A DNA stretch of 26,952 nucleotides, from contig JBIKMO010000026.1 of assembly GCA_044359175.1 (NCBI GenBank), positions 1 through 26,952 on the forward strand, read 5' to 3'. Origin of the DNA: UBA4615 sp044359175 (GTDB lineage: Bacteria > Pseudomonadota > Gammaproteobacteria > Burkholderiales > Burkholderiaceae_E). The translations under genes were made by a program, and so were the position numbers. The notes under the pieces were generated by a model, which saw only the letters and a list, made by a program, of their open reading frames with translations, made no database searches and was not told the DNA's origin. Below, one piece after another: positions 1 through 8,019 of the stretch (within the stretch, counting starts at the first letter, position 1; each line of letters starts with the position of its first letter).

Positions 1-1
1 G

Positions 2-1666
2 TTCCGCGAGAGCGGCGACCTGACGGTGGATCTGCCGACGGCCGACGGCGGCCCGCAGCGTGTGCCGGCCGGGCTGCAGGAGGTCCGCGCGTCGCTCGCG
101 CTCGCCGAGGACCGGCTGCGGGCGCGGCTCGTGGTGCGCGGCACCGGCTTCGGCAGCCTCGAGGGCGAGGCCGATGCACCGCTCGCGTGGGCCGCGGACG
201 CACCGGTGCCGCGGCTGGACGTGCCGCTGCAGGGCCGGGTTGCGATCGAGGTGCCGTCGCTCGCCTTCACGCGGGCCGCGATCGGTGACGTCTGGCGGGT
301 CGACGGCCGCCTACGGGCGTCGCTGACGCTCGCCGGCACGCTCGCCGTGCCGGTGCTCAGCGGGCAGGTCACCGGCGAACGGCTGATCGCCGAGCAGCGC
401 GAGCTCGGCCTGCGGCTCACCGACGGCACGCTCGCGCTCACGCTGCGCGACAACGAGGCGCAGGTCGAGTCGCTGCGTTTCGCCGCTGGCGAGGGTTCGC
501 TGACGATGCGCGGCACGCTGCGGGCCGACGATCGCAGCGAGGCCGTGCTCACGCTCGATCGCGTGCGCGTGCCGATGGGTGCCGGCCAGCGGCTGACGCT
601 GTCGGGCGAGGCGCGCGCGACGCTGCGAGGCAACGCGCTCACGCTGCGCGGTGGGCTGCGCGCCGACGAGGGCGTGATCGAGCTCACCGCGTTCGACACG
701 CCCGAGGTGTCTTCCGATGTCGTGGTGGTCGACGATGCGGCGCAGGCGGCGCGCCGCCGCGCCGGCGGCGCGCGCCCCGGGGCGGCGCAGGCGGCCGGGG
801 CACGGCGCGCGGCGGCGGACTCGCGCGGCGCACCTGCCGCCGTGGCGGATCCGGCCGGCACGCGTCGCGATGCCGAGCCGGCCCCGACCGCGGCGGGCGA
901 CGACCGCGGATTCCGTGTGATCGCCGACCTGGGCATCGACCTGGGCAACAGCCTGCGGGTCTTCGGCGCCGGGGTCGATGCCCGTCTCGCCGGCCGGGTG
1001 CAGCTCACCGGACGGCTGCCCGAGGCGCCTCGGCTGGCGGGCACGGTCCGGATCGTCGACGGCAGCTACACCGCGTTCGGGCGCAAGCTCGAGATCGAGC
1101 GGGGCACGCTGGTGTTCAGCGGGCCGGTCGACAACCCGGCGATCGATATCGCCGCCTACCGCCGCTACCTGCCGGTCGAGGCGGGCGTGCAACTGACCGG
1201 CACAGCGCGTGCGCCGCAGCTCGCCCTGGTCTCGAAGCCCGACGTGCCCGAGGCCGACAAGCTGTCGTGGCTGGTGCTCGGTTCCGCGGCGGACGCCTCA
1301 CGCAGCGGCGCCGAGAACGCGGCGATGCAGGCCGCCGCGGCGACCCTGCTGTCGCGCGGCGACCCGAACGTGGCCACGCCGAGCTTCGCCGAGACCTTCG
1401 GCCTGGACGTGCTGTCGATCCGCACCGGCCAGGCCGGCGCCTCGGGGGACGGCGCCGGCGCGAGCGCGACCGCCTCGGCCCAGGACAGCGTGGTCACGCT
1501 CGGCAAGCGGCTGTCGCAGCGGCTGTTCGTCAGCTACGAGCAGAGCCTGCGCGGCCTGCAGAACCTGGTGCGGCTGCAGTACGAGATCACCGAGCGGCTG
1601 TCGGTGCGCGCGCGCGCCGGCACCTCCAACGGCGTGGACCTGCTGTGGACGCTGCGCTACGACTGA
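2..1666 (+). CDS. tamB: TamB C-terminal part (translocation and assembly module), 5' truncated by window edge
   Basis: The frame is open from base 2 to the TGA at 1664-1666, leaving about 554 residues of a protein that is normally well over 1000. Repeated beta-strand stretches of alternating hydrophobic residues fill the sequence. The C-terminus (ERLSVRARAG, then NGVDLLWTLRYD) matches the end of the TamB/DUF490 domain, where the last strands interact with TamA. In the family, TamB is an inner-membrane-anchored, periplasm-spanning AsmA-like protein that works with the outer-membrane Omp85 protein TamA in outer-membrane biogenesis. A low-complexity Ala/Arg/Gly insert at about 730-900 interrupts the beta pattern and is probably a flexible loop. 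The GTG at 26 is only the first start-like codon, not the real start. tamA would be expected upstream, outside the window. The 3' end overlaps convergent gntK by 10 bp. Confidence 0.88.
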   Translation, partial: FRESGDLTVDLPTADGGPQRVPAGLQEVRASLALAEDRLRARLVVRGTGFGSLEGEADAPLAWAADAPVPRLDVPLQGRVAIEVPSLAFTRAAIGDVWRVDGRLRASLTLAGTLAVPVLSGQVTGERLIAEQRELGLRLTDGTLALTLRDNEAQVESLRFAAGEGSLTMRGTLRADDRSEAVLTLDRVRVPMGAGQRLTLSGEARATLRGNALTLRGGLRADEGVIELTAFDTPEVSSDVVVVDDAAQAARRRAGGARPGAAQAAGARRAAADSRGAPAAVADPAGTRRDAEPAPTAAGDDRGFRVIADLGIDLGNSLRVFGAGVDARLAGRVQLTGRLPEAPRLAGTVRIVDGSYTAFGRKLEIERGTLVFSGPVDNPAIDIAAYRRYLPVEAGVQLTGTARAPQLALVSKPDVPEADKLSWLVLGSAADASRSGAENAAMQAAAATLLSRGDPNVATPSFAETFGLDVLSIRTGQAGASGDGAGASATASAQDSVVTLGKRLSQRLFVSYEQSLRGLQNLVRLQYEITERLSVRARAGTSNGVDLLWTLRYD

Positions 1667-2235
1667 CCGGCGGCGCAGCCGGTGTGTCCCGCGTGCCCGA
1701 CGTCCACCGAGTCGGCCGCGTCCCGGTGACCCAGCGCCCGCCGCGCGGCGTTCACGATCGCGGCGACCGGCGCGTCGATGTCGAGTGCGATCGCGTCGGC
1801 CGGCGGCTCGAGCGCGGCGAACTGGCTCTGGAGCAGGCTCGCGGGCATGTACCGGTGCTCGCGCGCGGCGACCCGGCGCGCGATCGTCTCGAACGTCCCG
1901 TGCAGGAAGACGAAGCGCACGTCCGGCAGACGCTCGGCGAGTGCGACGCGGTAGTGGGCGCGCAGCGCCGAGCACGCGAGCACCACCGGCTGCCCGCGTG
2001 CCGCCGCGTGCCGCAGGACCGCGTTGAGGCGCGCGAGCCATGGCGCCCGGTCGGCGTCGTCGAGCGCAACGCCGGCGCGCATCTTCGCGACGCTCGCCGC
2101 CGGGTGCCAGTCGTCCGCGTCGACGAAGCGGCTGCCCAGGCGCCGGGCGAGTGCGAGGCCGACGGTGGTCTTGCCGCAGCCGGACACGCCCATCACGACC
2201 ACCGTGCGCGGCACGGCGGCGTGGGCATCCCTCAC
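1657..2235 (-). CDS. gntK: Gluconokinase (GntK type)
   Basis: A 192-residue P-loop kinase that phosphorylates gluconate to 6-phosphogluconate with ATP. The Walker A motif GVSGCGKTT is at residues 16-24. It is followed by the family signatures DADDWHP and KMRAG, the CSALRAHYR segment, and HGTFETIARRVAAREHRYMP, as in GntK/IdnK. Length is close to the usual 165-180 residues, with a short C-terminal extension that runs over the end of tamB. The start is GTG at 2235-2233, overlapping the gnd stop as GTGA, which implies translational coupling. Gnd directly upstream uses the product of this enzyme, so the two form a gluconate-to-ribulose-5-phosphate pair. This is the last gene of the long minus-strand run. 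Confidence 0.93.
   Translation of the reverse strand: MRDAHAAVPRTVVVMGVSGCGKTTVGLALARRLGSRFVDADDWHPAASVAKMRAGVALDDADRAPWLARLNAVLRHAAARGQPVVLACSALRAHYRVALAERLPDVRFVFLHGTFETIARRVAAREHRYMPASLLQSQFAALEPPADAIALDIDAPVAAIVNAARRALGHRDAADSVDVGHAGHTGCAAGQS
1666..1683. terminator. Small hairpin at the tamB/gntK convergent end
   Basis: ACCGGC and GCCGGT form a perfect 6-bp stem around a 6-nt loop (GGCGCA). It starts at the last base of the tamB stop and lies inside the 3' end of gntK. There is no T-tract on either strand, so intrinsic termination is only a possibility. In DNA this GC-rich a 6-bp stem is not rare. Confidence 0.25.
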
Positions 2236-3173
2236 TTCGGGGTCACCGCGTGCCCGCCGAAGCCCTGGCGCATCAGCGCGAGCAGCCGGTTGGCCGGGTC
2301 GGCCCCGCCCTGCGAGTCGAAGCGGCTCATCAGCGCGGCGGCGATCACCGGTGCGGGCGTGCCCTGGCGCACCGCTTCATCGACCGTCCAGCGGCCCTCG
2401 CCCGAGTCCGCTACTCGCGGCGAGGCCGCGTCGAGCGCGCCCGGGTCGCGCAGCGCGGCCACGGTCAGGTCGAGCAGCCAAGCGCGGATCACCGAGCCGT
2501 GCCGCCAGGTCTCGCCGATCGCGGCGAGGTCGAGCTCCAGGTCGCGCCGGCCGGCGAGCAGCGCGAAGCCTTCGGCGTACGCCTGCATCGCGCCGTACTC
2601 GATGCCGTTGTGGATCATCTTCACGAAGTGCCCGGCGCCGGGCGGGCCGCAGTGCAGCCAGCCCGCGTCGGGCGCGGGCGCGAGCCTGCGTGCGATCGGT
2701 GCGAGGCGCGCGGCGGCCTCGGGCTGCGCGCCGAACATCAGGCAGTAGCCGGCCTCCAGCCCCCAGACGCCGCCCGAGACGCCGCAGTCGGCGAACAGCA
2801 GCCCGTGCGCGGCGAGCTCGGCGGCGCGCCGCTGCGAGTCGAGGTAGTTGGCGTTCGCGCCGTCGACCACCAGGTCGCCGGGCGACAGGCCACGCACCAG
2901 CAGGTCGATCGCCTGCGCGCTCGCCTCGCCGGCGGGCAGCATCAGCCAGACGGTGCGCGGCGCGGGCAGTGCGTCGAGCGTCGCCTCCAGGCTCGTGTGC
3001 ACGCTCACGCCGGGCTCGCCCGCGAGCGGGTCGCGAGCGGCTGCCTGCGCGTCGAACCCGTGCACGGTCGCGCCCGCTCGCGCGAGGCGGCGGGCCATGT
3101 TCGCGCCCATGCGGCCGAGCCCGACCATCGCGAGCACCGGGGGCGGATCCGTGGAAGCGGGTTCAGGGGTCAT
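2232..3173 (-). CDS. gnd: 6-phosphogluconate dehydrogenase, decarboxylating, short (about 300-residue) type
   Basis: Oxidatively decarboxylates 6-phosphogluconate to ribulose 5-phosphate and CO2. The N-terminal Rossmann motif GLGRMG is at residues 18-23. ADCGVSGGVWGLEAGY is the substrate-binding signature, and KMIHNGIEYGAMQAYAEGF carries the catalytic Lys and the helix signature. At 313 residues it belongs to the short YqeC/GntZ-like group rather than the roughly 470-residue classical Gnd. In that group NAD rather than NADP is often preferred, but that is inference here. The start is set at ATG 3173, which overlaps the miaA stop by 11 bp; the frame stays open upstream, but that extension is out-of-frame miaA coding sequence. 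It is coupled to gntK downstream. Confidence 0.93.
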   Translation of the reverse strand: MTPEPASTDPPPVLAMVGLGRMGANMARRLARAGATVHGFDAQAAARDPLAGEPGVSVHTSLEATLDALPAPRTVWLMLPAGEASAQAIDLLVRGLSPGDLVVDGANANYLDSQRRAAELAAHGLLFADCGVSGGVWGLEAGYCLMFGAQPEAAARLAPIARRLAPAPDAGWLHCGPPGAGHFVKMIHNGIEYGAMQAYAEGFALLAGRRDLELDLAAIGETWRHGSVIRAWLLDLTVAALRDPGALDAASPRVADSGEGRWTVDEAVRQGTPAPVIAAALMSRFDSQGGADPANRLLALMRQGFGGHAVTPK

Positions 3174-4140
3174 GGGCGGCGATGATATCGGACACGCGCC
3201 GTGCGGCGTCCGCGGCGAGCGCATCGACCACGATGCGCTGCGGCATGCTGCGCAGCCAGGTGAGCTGGCGCTTGGCGAGCTGACGGGTTGCGGCGACGCC
3301 CTGCGCGACGAATGCGTCGCGGCCGGCGGGGCTCCCATCGCCGCGGTCGAGCGCGTCGAGCCACGTCCACGCCTGCCGGTAGCCGACGCAGCGCATCGAC
3401 GGCAGGCCCGGGTGCAGGTCGCCGCGGGCGCGCAGCGCGCGCACCTCGTCGAGCAGACCGGCTGCGAGCATCGCGCGGAACCGGGCGTCGATCCGCGCGT
3501 GCAGCACCGCGCGGTCGGACGGCTCGAGGGCGACGGTCAGCAGCCGCGGCGGCCGTACGCCGTCGCCGCGCGGCCCGCCGAGCTGCGCGGACATGGGCCG
3601 CCCGGTCACGCGCACGACCTCGAGCGCGCGCTGGATGCGTTGGGTGTCGGTCGGCTCGAGCCGGGCTGCGGTCGTCGGGTCCAGCACGGCGAGCCGGGCG
3701 TGCAGCGCGGGCCAGCCCAGCGTCGCCGCCTCGGCCTCGATCGCCGCACGGACCGAGGGGTCCGCCGGCGGCAACGCGTCCAGCCCGTGCGCGAGCGCGC
3801 GCGCGTACAGCATCGTGCCGCCGACCAGCAGCGGCAGCGCACCGCGCCCGCGGATCGCAACGATCAGCGCGCGCGCGTCATTCGCGAACGCCGCCGCCGA
3901 GTAGCTGCCGGTGGGCTCGACGAGGTCGATCAGATGGTGCGCGACGGCGCGTCGCTCGTCGGCGGTCGGCTTCGCGGTGCCGACGTCCATGCCGCGGTAG
4001 ACCTGCGCCGAATCGACGCTGACGATCTCGACCGGACGTTCGCGCGCCAGCGCCATCGCGACTGCGCTCTTGCCCGAGGCGGTCGGGCCGAGCAGCAGCA
4101 CCGCGTCCGGCGCGCCGGTCATCGGCGCCCGGACGCCCAC
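3163..4140 (-). CDS. miaA: tRNA dimethylallyltransferase MiaA
   Basis: Transfers the dimethylallyl group from DMAPP to N6 of A37 in tRNAs that read UNN codons. Visible motifs are the P-loop GPTASGKS (residues 18-25), DSAQVYRGMDVGTAKP, HHLIDLVEP, GGTMLYARAL, and near the C-terminus GLPSMRCVGYRQAW. Length (325) is normal. The start is either GTG at 4140 or ATG at 4122 (residue 7); neither has a clear Shine-Dalgarno, and the first is used here. It lies 43 bp downstream of mutL, the conserved mutL-miaA order of proteobacteria. hfq, the usual next gene in gammaproteobacteria, is absent; gnd follows instead. Confidence 0.96.
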   Translation of the reverse strand: MGVRAPMTGAPDAVLLLGPTASGKSAVAMALARERPVEIVSVDSAQVYRGMDVGTAKPTADERRAVAHHLIDLVEPTGSYSAAAFANDARALIVAIRGRGALPLLVGGTMLYARALAHGLDALPPADPSVRAAIEAEAATLGWPALHARLAVLDPTTAARLEPTDTQRIQRALEVVRVTGRPMSAQLGGPRGDGVRPPRLLTVALEPSDRAVLHARIDARFRAMLAAGLLDEVRALRARGDLHPGLPSMRCVGYRQAWTWLDALDRGDGSPAGRDAFVAQGVAATRQLAKRQLTWLRSMPQRIVVDALAADAARRVSDIIAAHDP

Positions 4141-4183
4141 GACGGCAGCCGCGGGGCGGACCCGTCGGGCGCGGACACCGTGC

Positions 4184-6262
4184 TCACCGGCCCCGAAGGA
4201 ACCAGCGGTCGAGCTCGGCCATCGGCACCTGCACCCAGGTCGGCCGGCCGTGATTGCACTGGTCCGCGCCCGGGGTGCGCTCCATGTCGCGCAGCAGCGC
4301 GTTCATCTGCTCGAGCGACAGTCGCTGGTTCGCCCGCACCGCGGCGTGGCAAGCCATGGTTGCGAGCAGCGCGTCCCGGCGCTCGGCCACCGCGCGGCTC
4401 GCGCCCTGCTCTCGCATCCCGGCGAGCACCGAGCGCGCGAGCGCGACCGCGTCGCCGCCGACCAGCGGCGCCGGCACCGCGAGCACCTCGATCGTCGCGT
4501 CGTCGCGGACCGCGAGGGTCAGGCCCATCGCCGCGAGCGCGTCGCGCTCGGCCAGCGCGGTATCCAGTTCGAACGGGTCGGCGGGGAACGACGCGGGAAT
4601 CAGCAGCGGCTGCGAGGCGCCGTCGCGCTCGTCCAGCCCGGCCTTGAGCCGCTCGTAGACGATCCGTTCGTGCGCGGCGTGCATGTCGACCACCACCAGT
4701 CCGTGGGCGTTTTGCGCGAGCACGTACACGCCGTGCACCTGGCCGATCGCCCAGCCGAGCGGCGGCAGGCCCGTGTCCGCGGCGCGGTCGTGGTCGCCGA
4801 GGTCGCCCGTCGGTCGGTCGTCCCCGGCGCGGGGCGCGAGCGGCTGCAGGGGCGATGCCGGGAACGCCGCGCCCGCGCGCCCTGGATCGGCCGCGATCGG
4901 CGCGCGGAGGGTCGGTGCGAGCGCGGCGGCATCGGCGGCGATCGGCGTAGCGCCGGGCCGGAGCGCTGCGGGCGACCCGCCGCCCGCCGAGGGCGCATCC
5001 GGCGCGAGGAAGTGCATCAGCGACGCGAGCTGCGCCGCCGACCGCGCCGGCTCGGCAGCGGCCCCGAACGCGAGCCCGGCCTGTCGGGCGCGCGGCCCGC
5101 CCGGATCCGCGACCCACCGGTCGGTACCCGCCGCCAGGGCGCGCGCCGCCGTGGCCGAACCACTCGCCGGCGTCGCCCGCTCGCCCGCGGGCGCCGCGCG
5201 CCCGCCGGGGGCCATCGCGCCGGCCCCGGTCCGCAGCGCCTGCGCGATCGCGTGGAACACGAATCCGTGGATCGCCCGTGCATCGCGGAAGCGGACCTCG
5301 GTCTTCGCCGGGTGCACGTTGACGTCGACCTCGGTGGGGTCGATCTCGACGAACAGGCACCACGCCGGGTGGCGGTCGCCATGCAGCAGGTCCACGTAAG
5401 CCTGGCGTACCGCGTGCGCGAGCAGCCGGTCGCGCACCACGCGCCCGTTCACGCACAGGAACTGGCGGTCGGCGCGAGCGCGGCCCGCCGTGGGTGCGCC
5501 GGCGAGCCCGTACAGGCGCACGCCGCCGGCGGCGTGCTCGATCGGTCGCGACGGTACGTCCTCGCCGAGTGCGGCGGCGGCCCGCTGCGGCCAGTCCGCG
5601 GCAGGCCAGCGCTCGGGGCGGCCGTCGTCGACGCGGCACTCGAACGCGACCTGCGGGTGAGCGATCGCGACCCGCCGGAAGGCATCGAGCGCGTGCGCGG
5701 TTTCGGTGCCCCGGGCTTTGAGGAACTTGCGTCGCGCCGGGGTGTCGGCGTAGAGCTCGAGCACCTCGACCGTGGTGCCGATCGCGCCGGAGGCCGGCTG
5801 CAGGCCGGCTGCCGCGGTGTCCAGCAGCGTCGCCGCCTCCGCGCCGGCGACGCGGCTGGTGATCCGCACCCGCGCGACCGAGGCGATCGCGGCGAGCGCC
5901 TCGCCGCGAAAGCCCAGCGTGGCGACCTGCTCCAGATCGTGCAGCGAGGCGATCTTGCTGGTCGCGTGCCGCAACAGCGCCATCGGCAGCTCGTCGGCCG
6001 CGATGCCGCAGCCGTCGTCCGACACCAGCACGCGCCGCACCCCGCCCTCGTCGATGCGCAGCCCGATCCGGCTCGAGCCCGCGTCGACTGCGTTCTCCAG
6101 CAACTCCTTGACCACCGAGGCCGGTCGCTCGACCACCTCGCCCGCGGCGATCTGGCTGACCAGCCTGTCGGGAAGCTGCTGGATCGGCCGGCGCGCGGTG
6201 GCGGGCGACCGGCCGAGGCCGGCCGGCGTCGCATCGGTGCCGGGCGGCGTCGGGGCAGTCAC
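4184..6262 (-). CDS. mutL: DNA mismatch repair protein MutL, endonuclease type
   Basis: MutL couples MutS mismatch recognition to strand incision. The N-terminal GHKL ATPase shows VVKELLENAVDAG, DDGCGI and GFRGEALAAIASV, followed by the transducer domain (VDVNVHPAKTEVRF). A long Ala/Gly/Pro-rich linker comes next, then a dimerisation and endonuclease domain. That domain contains DMHAAHERIVYE from about residue 526, which fits the endonuclease pattern DQHA(X)2E(X)4E. ACHAAVR and CNHGRP (about 669-674) are the accessory metal-site motifs. This fits organisms without MutH. The start is taken as GTG 6262 (692 residues). The frame extends to 6319, but that would swallow a consensus TATAAT and run into the chrA end. 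The chrA stop lies 46 bp upstream. Confidence 0.95.
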   Translation of the reverse strand: MTAPTPPGTDATPAGLGRSPATARRPIQQLPDRLVSQIAAGEVVERPASVVKELLENAVDAGSSRIGLRIDEGGVRRVLVSDDGCGIAADELPMALLRHATSKIASLHDLEQVATLGFRGEALAAIASVARVRITSRVAGAEAATLLDTAAAGLQPASGAIGTTVEVLELYADTPARRKFLKARGTETAHALDAFRRVAIAHPQVAFECRVDDGRPERWPAADWPQRAAAALGEDVPSRPIEHAAGGVRLYGLAGAPTAGRARADRQFLCVNGRVVRDRLLAHAVRQAYVDLLHGDRHPAWCLFVEIDPTEVDVNVHPAKTEVRFRDARAIHGFVFHAIAQALRTGAGAMAPGGRAAPAGERATPASGSATAARALAAGTDRWVADPGGPRARQAGLAFGAAAEPARSAAQLASLMHFLAPDAPSAGGGSPAALRPGATPIAADAAALAPTLRAPIAADPGRAGAAFPASPLQPLAPRAGDDRPTGDLGDHDRAADTGLPPLGWAIGQVHGVYVLAQNAHGLVVVDMHAAHERIVYERLKAGLDERDGASQPLLIPASFPADPFELDTALAERDALAAMGLTLAVRDDATIEVLAVPAPLVGGDAVALARSVLAGMREQGASRAVAERRDALLATMACHAAVRANQRLSLEQMNALLRDMERTPGADQCNHGRPTWVQVPMAELDRWFLRGR

Positions 6263-6274
6263 CCGCGGATTATA
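6263..6274 (-). promoter_or_regulatory. mutL -10 box, TATAAT 6 nt before the start codon
   Basis: On the minus strand a perfect TATAAT (6274 to 6269) is followed by CCGCGG and then the GTG start at 6262. Transcription would start at or next to the G of GTG, giving a leaderless or nearly leaderless mRNA. No good -35 is seen at 16-18 bp spacing. This hexamer is the main reason to prefer the 6262 start over 6319. Confidence 0.5.
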
Positions 6275-6286
6275 GGCGGCGCGTGC

Positions 6287-6305
6287 GGCGCCGCCGCCCG
6301 GCGCC
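6287..6305. repeat. GC-rich hairpin between chrA and mutL
   Basis: Two copies of the palindromic hexamer GGCGCC (6287-6292 and 6300-6305) can pair around a 7-nt loop just after the chrA stop. There is no T-tract. It could weakly end chrA transcription before the mutL promoter, or be chance in this composition. Confidence 0.2.
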
Positions 6306-6308
6306 CAG

Positions 6309-7652
6309 TCAGTACGCACCGCTCCAGCGCAGCACGAGCCCGAGCGCGCCGCAGGCGAGGATCACCGGCACCACCCCCGCCTTGAAGCGGATCAGCGCGA
6401 CCGCGGCGGCGACGCCGATCGCCGCGGCGATCGTGTCGAACCGCCCGCGCAAGCCGTCGGGCCACAGCACGTGCCCGGCGAAGAACACCGCGAGCGCGGC
6501 GATCACGCCGACCACCGCGGCCGAGATCCCGGCCAGCGGCGCGGCCACCCGAAGATCGCCGCGCGTGCTCTCCACCAGCGGCCCGCCGGCGAGAATGAAC
6601 ACGAACGACGGCAGGAAGGTGAACACCGTGGCGACCACTGCCGCCGCGATGCCCGCGGCGGCGGGTGCGTCCGGGCCGAAGGCCTGCAGCGTCCAGCCCC
6701 CGACGAAGCCGACGAAGGCCACCACCATGATCAGCGGTCCGGGGGTGGTCTCCCCGAGCGCGAGGCCGTCGATCATCTGCGGCCCGGTGAGCCAGCCGAA
6801 GTGCTCGACCGCGCCCTGGTAGACGTACGGCAGCACCGCGTACGCGCCGCCGAAGGTCAGCAGCGCCGCTTTCGTGAAGAACCAGGCCATGTCGGTGAGG
6901 AGCGGGCCGGTCGCGCTCGCCTTCAGCGCGCCGTACAGCAGCGCCCAGCAGGCGAGCCCCGCGAGGGCGACCGCGACGCAGCGTGCCCGCGAGAACCGCG
7001 CGTGATCGGGAGGCGGCGTGTGGTCGTCGATCAGCGCGGGTGCGGCGCCCGCGGCCGCGGCCGCGCCGTGCGCCGTCGCCGCGCCGCCGAACGCGGACGG
7101 CACGAGCCGACCGCCGAGCGCGCCAGCCAGCGCGGCTGACGCGACCACCGCGGGAAACGGCAGGTCCGCGATCGTGATCGCGACGAACGCGGCGATCGCG
7201 ATCGCCCACGGCAGCGGGTGCCGCAGCGTGCGCGACGCGATCCGCCAGCCGGCGGCCGCGACGATCGCGACCACCGCCGGCTTGATGCCGGCGAGTACGC
7301 CGCTCACCGCCGGCAGATCGCCCCAGGCCAGGTACAGCCACGACAGCGCGATCAGCAGCACCAGCGACGGCAGCACGAACAGTGCGCCGGCCAGCAGCCC
7401 GCCCGCGGTCCGGTGCATCAGCCAGCCGAGGTAGGTCGCGAGCTGCTGCGCCTCGGGTCCGGGCAGCAGCATGCAGTAGTTGAGGGCGTGCACGAACCGA
7501 CGCTCCGAGATCCAGCGCCGCCGCTCGACCAGCTCGGCGTGCATGATCGCGATCTGGCCGGCCGGACCGCCGAAGCTGATGAACCCGAGCTTCAGCCAGA
7601 ACCGCAGCGCCTCGCCGAACGGGATCGTCGCCGCGGGCGCGGGATCGGTCAC
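6309..7652 (-). CDS. chrA: Chromate transporter ChrA, two-domain (long-chain CHR) type
   Basis: A 447-residue polytopic inner-membrane protein with about a dozen hydrophobic segments and two homologous CHR domains. The first begins with LGFISFGGPAGQIAIMH (about residues 22-38) and contains LLPGPEAQQLATYLGW. The second begins with FFTKAALLTFGGAYAVLPYV and contains LGETTPGPLIMVVAFVGF. The paired FGG and PGP signatures define the family, which exports chromate and gives chromate resistance. A hydrophilic His/Pro loop (DDHTPPPDHARFSR) separates the halves. The start is GTG 7652, the only plausible one. It has no chrB or other metal-resistance neighbour. It sits between amiC and mutL, which are normally adjacent, so it looks like an insertion into a conserved cluster, although its base composition matches its neighbours. 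Confidence 0.93.
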   Translation of the reverse strand: MTDPAPAATIPFGEALRFWLKLGFISFGGPAGQIAIMHAELVERRRWISERRFVHALNYCMLLPGPEAQQLATYLGWLMHRTAGGLLAGALFVLPSLVLLIALSWLYLAWGDLPAVSGVLAGIKPAVVAIVAAAGWRIASRTLRHPLPWAIAIAAFVAITIADLPFPAVVASAALAGALGGRLVPSAFGGAATAHGAAAAAGAAPALIDDHTPPPDHARFSRARCVAVALAGLACWALLYGALKASATGPLLTDMAWFFTKAALLTFGGAYAVLPYVYQGAVEHFGWLTGPQMIDGLALGETTPGPLIMVVAFVGFVGGWTLQAFGPDAPAAAGIAAAVVATVFTFLPSFVFILAGGPLVESTRGDLRVAAPLAGISAAVVGVIAALAVFFAGHVLWPDGLRGRFDTIAAAIGVAAAVALIRFKAGVVPVILACGALGLVLRWSGAY

Positions 7653-7953
7653 CGTGCGGCTCCGCGCGCGGCCGATCGCGGCGTCGGAAGGCGGACCCGC
7701 CCGCGGGCGGCGTGCGTCGCTCGGGCGCGGACCGCCGCGCGGGCGGCGAGCCTCGCGCGGCCGGCGAGTGTCACGGGCGAGACGCCCGGTGCGGGCTCCG
7801 CCACGGGCGCGGGCAGGGCGACGGTCGCCGGTTCGATCGGGGGCATGCGGGCCTGCGAGAGGAGGGGATCGTGCCGGGCCCGGACAGGTGTGGAACCGGC
7901 GCCCGGGCGCCTGCGCGCCCGCAGGGCGTAGCCTGCAACCCGCCCGCGCGCGG

Positions 7954-7959
7954 TGTCAA
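7954..7959 (-). promoter_or_regulatory. Candidate -35 hexamer (TTGACA) upstream of chrA
   Basis: A consensus TTGACA reads toward chrA about 300 bp before its GTG start. No convincing -10 box lies 16-18 bp downstream, so this is only a weak candidate for the chrA promoter. Confidence 0.18.
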
Positions 7960-7983
7960 GGCGCACCGCCCCGCGTGGCTGTC

Positions 7984-8012
7984 GCGCGGACGGCCCGGGC
8001 CGCTCCGTGCGC
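7984..8012 (-). terminator. Hairpin downstream of amiC
   Basis: A perfect 12-bp palindrome CGGCCCGGGCCG (7991-8002) is flanked by partly complementary arms (GCGCGGA on the left; TCCG, a TG bulge, then CGC on the right), a few bases past the amiC stop. The stem would be very stable, but no T-tract follows on the minus strand. It is placed where an amiC terminator is expected, before the inserted chrA. Confidence 0.35.
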
Positions 8013-8019
8013 GCGGGAC

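Larger units (their letters stand above)
7653..8019. other. 367-bp intergenic region upstream of chrA
   Basis: This is the longest gene-free stretch between recognised genes. The right end (7984-8012) holds a GC-rich hairpin suited to ending amiC transcription. The middle holds a perfect TTGACA on the minus strand (7959 to 7954), facing chrA; the best -10-like sequences after it (CAGGCT or GCTACG) are poor and at long spacing (18-21 bp). Short open frames here have Arg/Ala-rich, unconserved-looking translations and no Shine-Dalgarno, so I do not call a gene. It may carry the chrA promoter and the scar of chrA insertion. Confidence 0.5.

Noticed and set aside
6263..6319. Longer MutL start at 6319
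   Set aside because: It would include a perfect TATAAT in coding sequence and overlap the chrA end. MutL proteins begin close to the ATPase domain, so GTG 6262 is better.
7649..7966. A 105-codon minus-strand frame in the amiC-chrA gap
   Set aside because: Arg/Ala/Pro-rich translation with no Shine-Dalgarno or motif. It overlaps the chrA start region.
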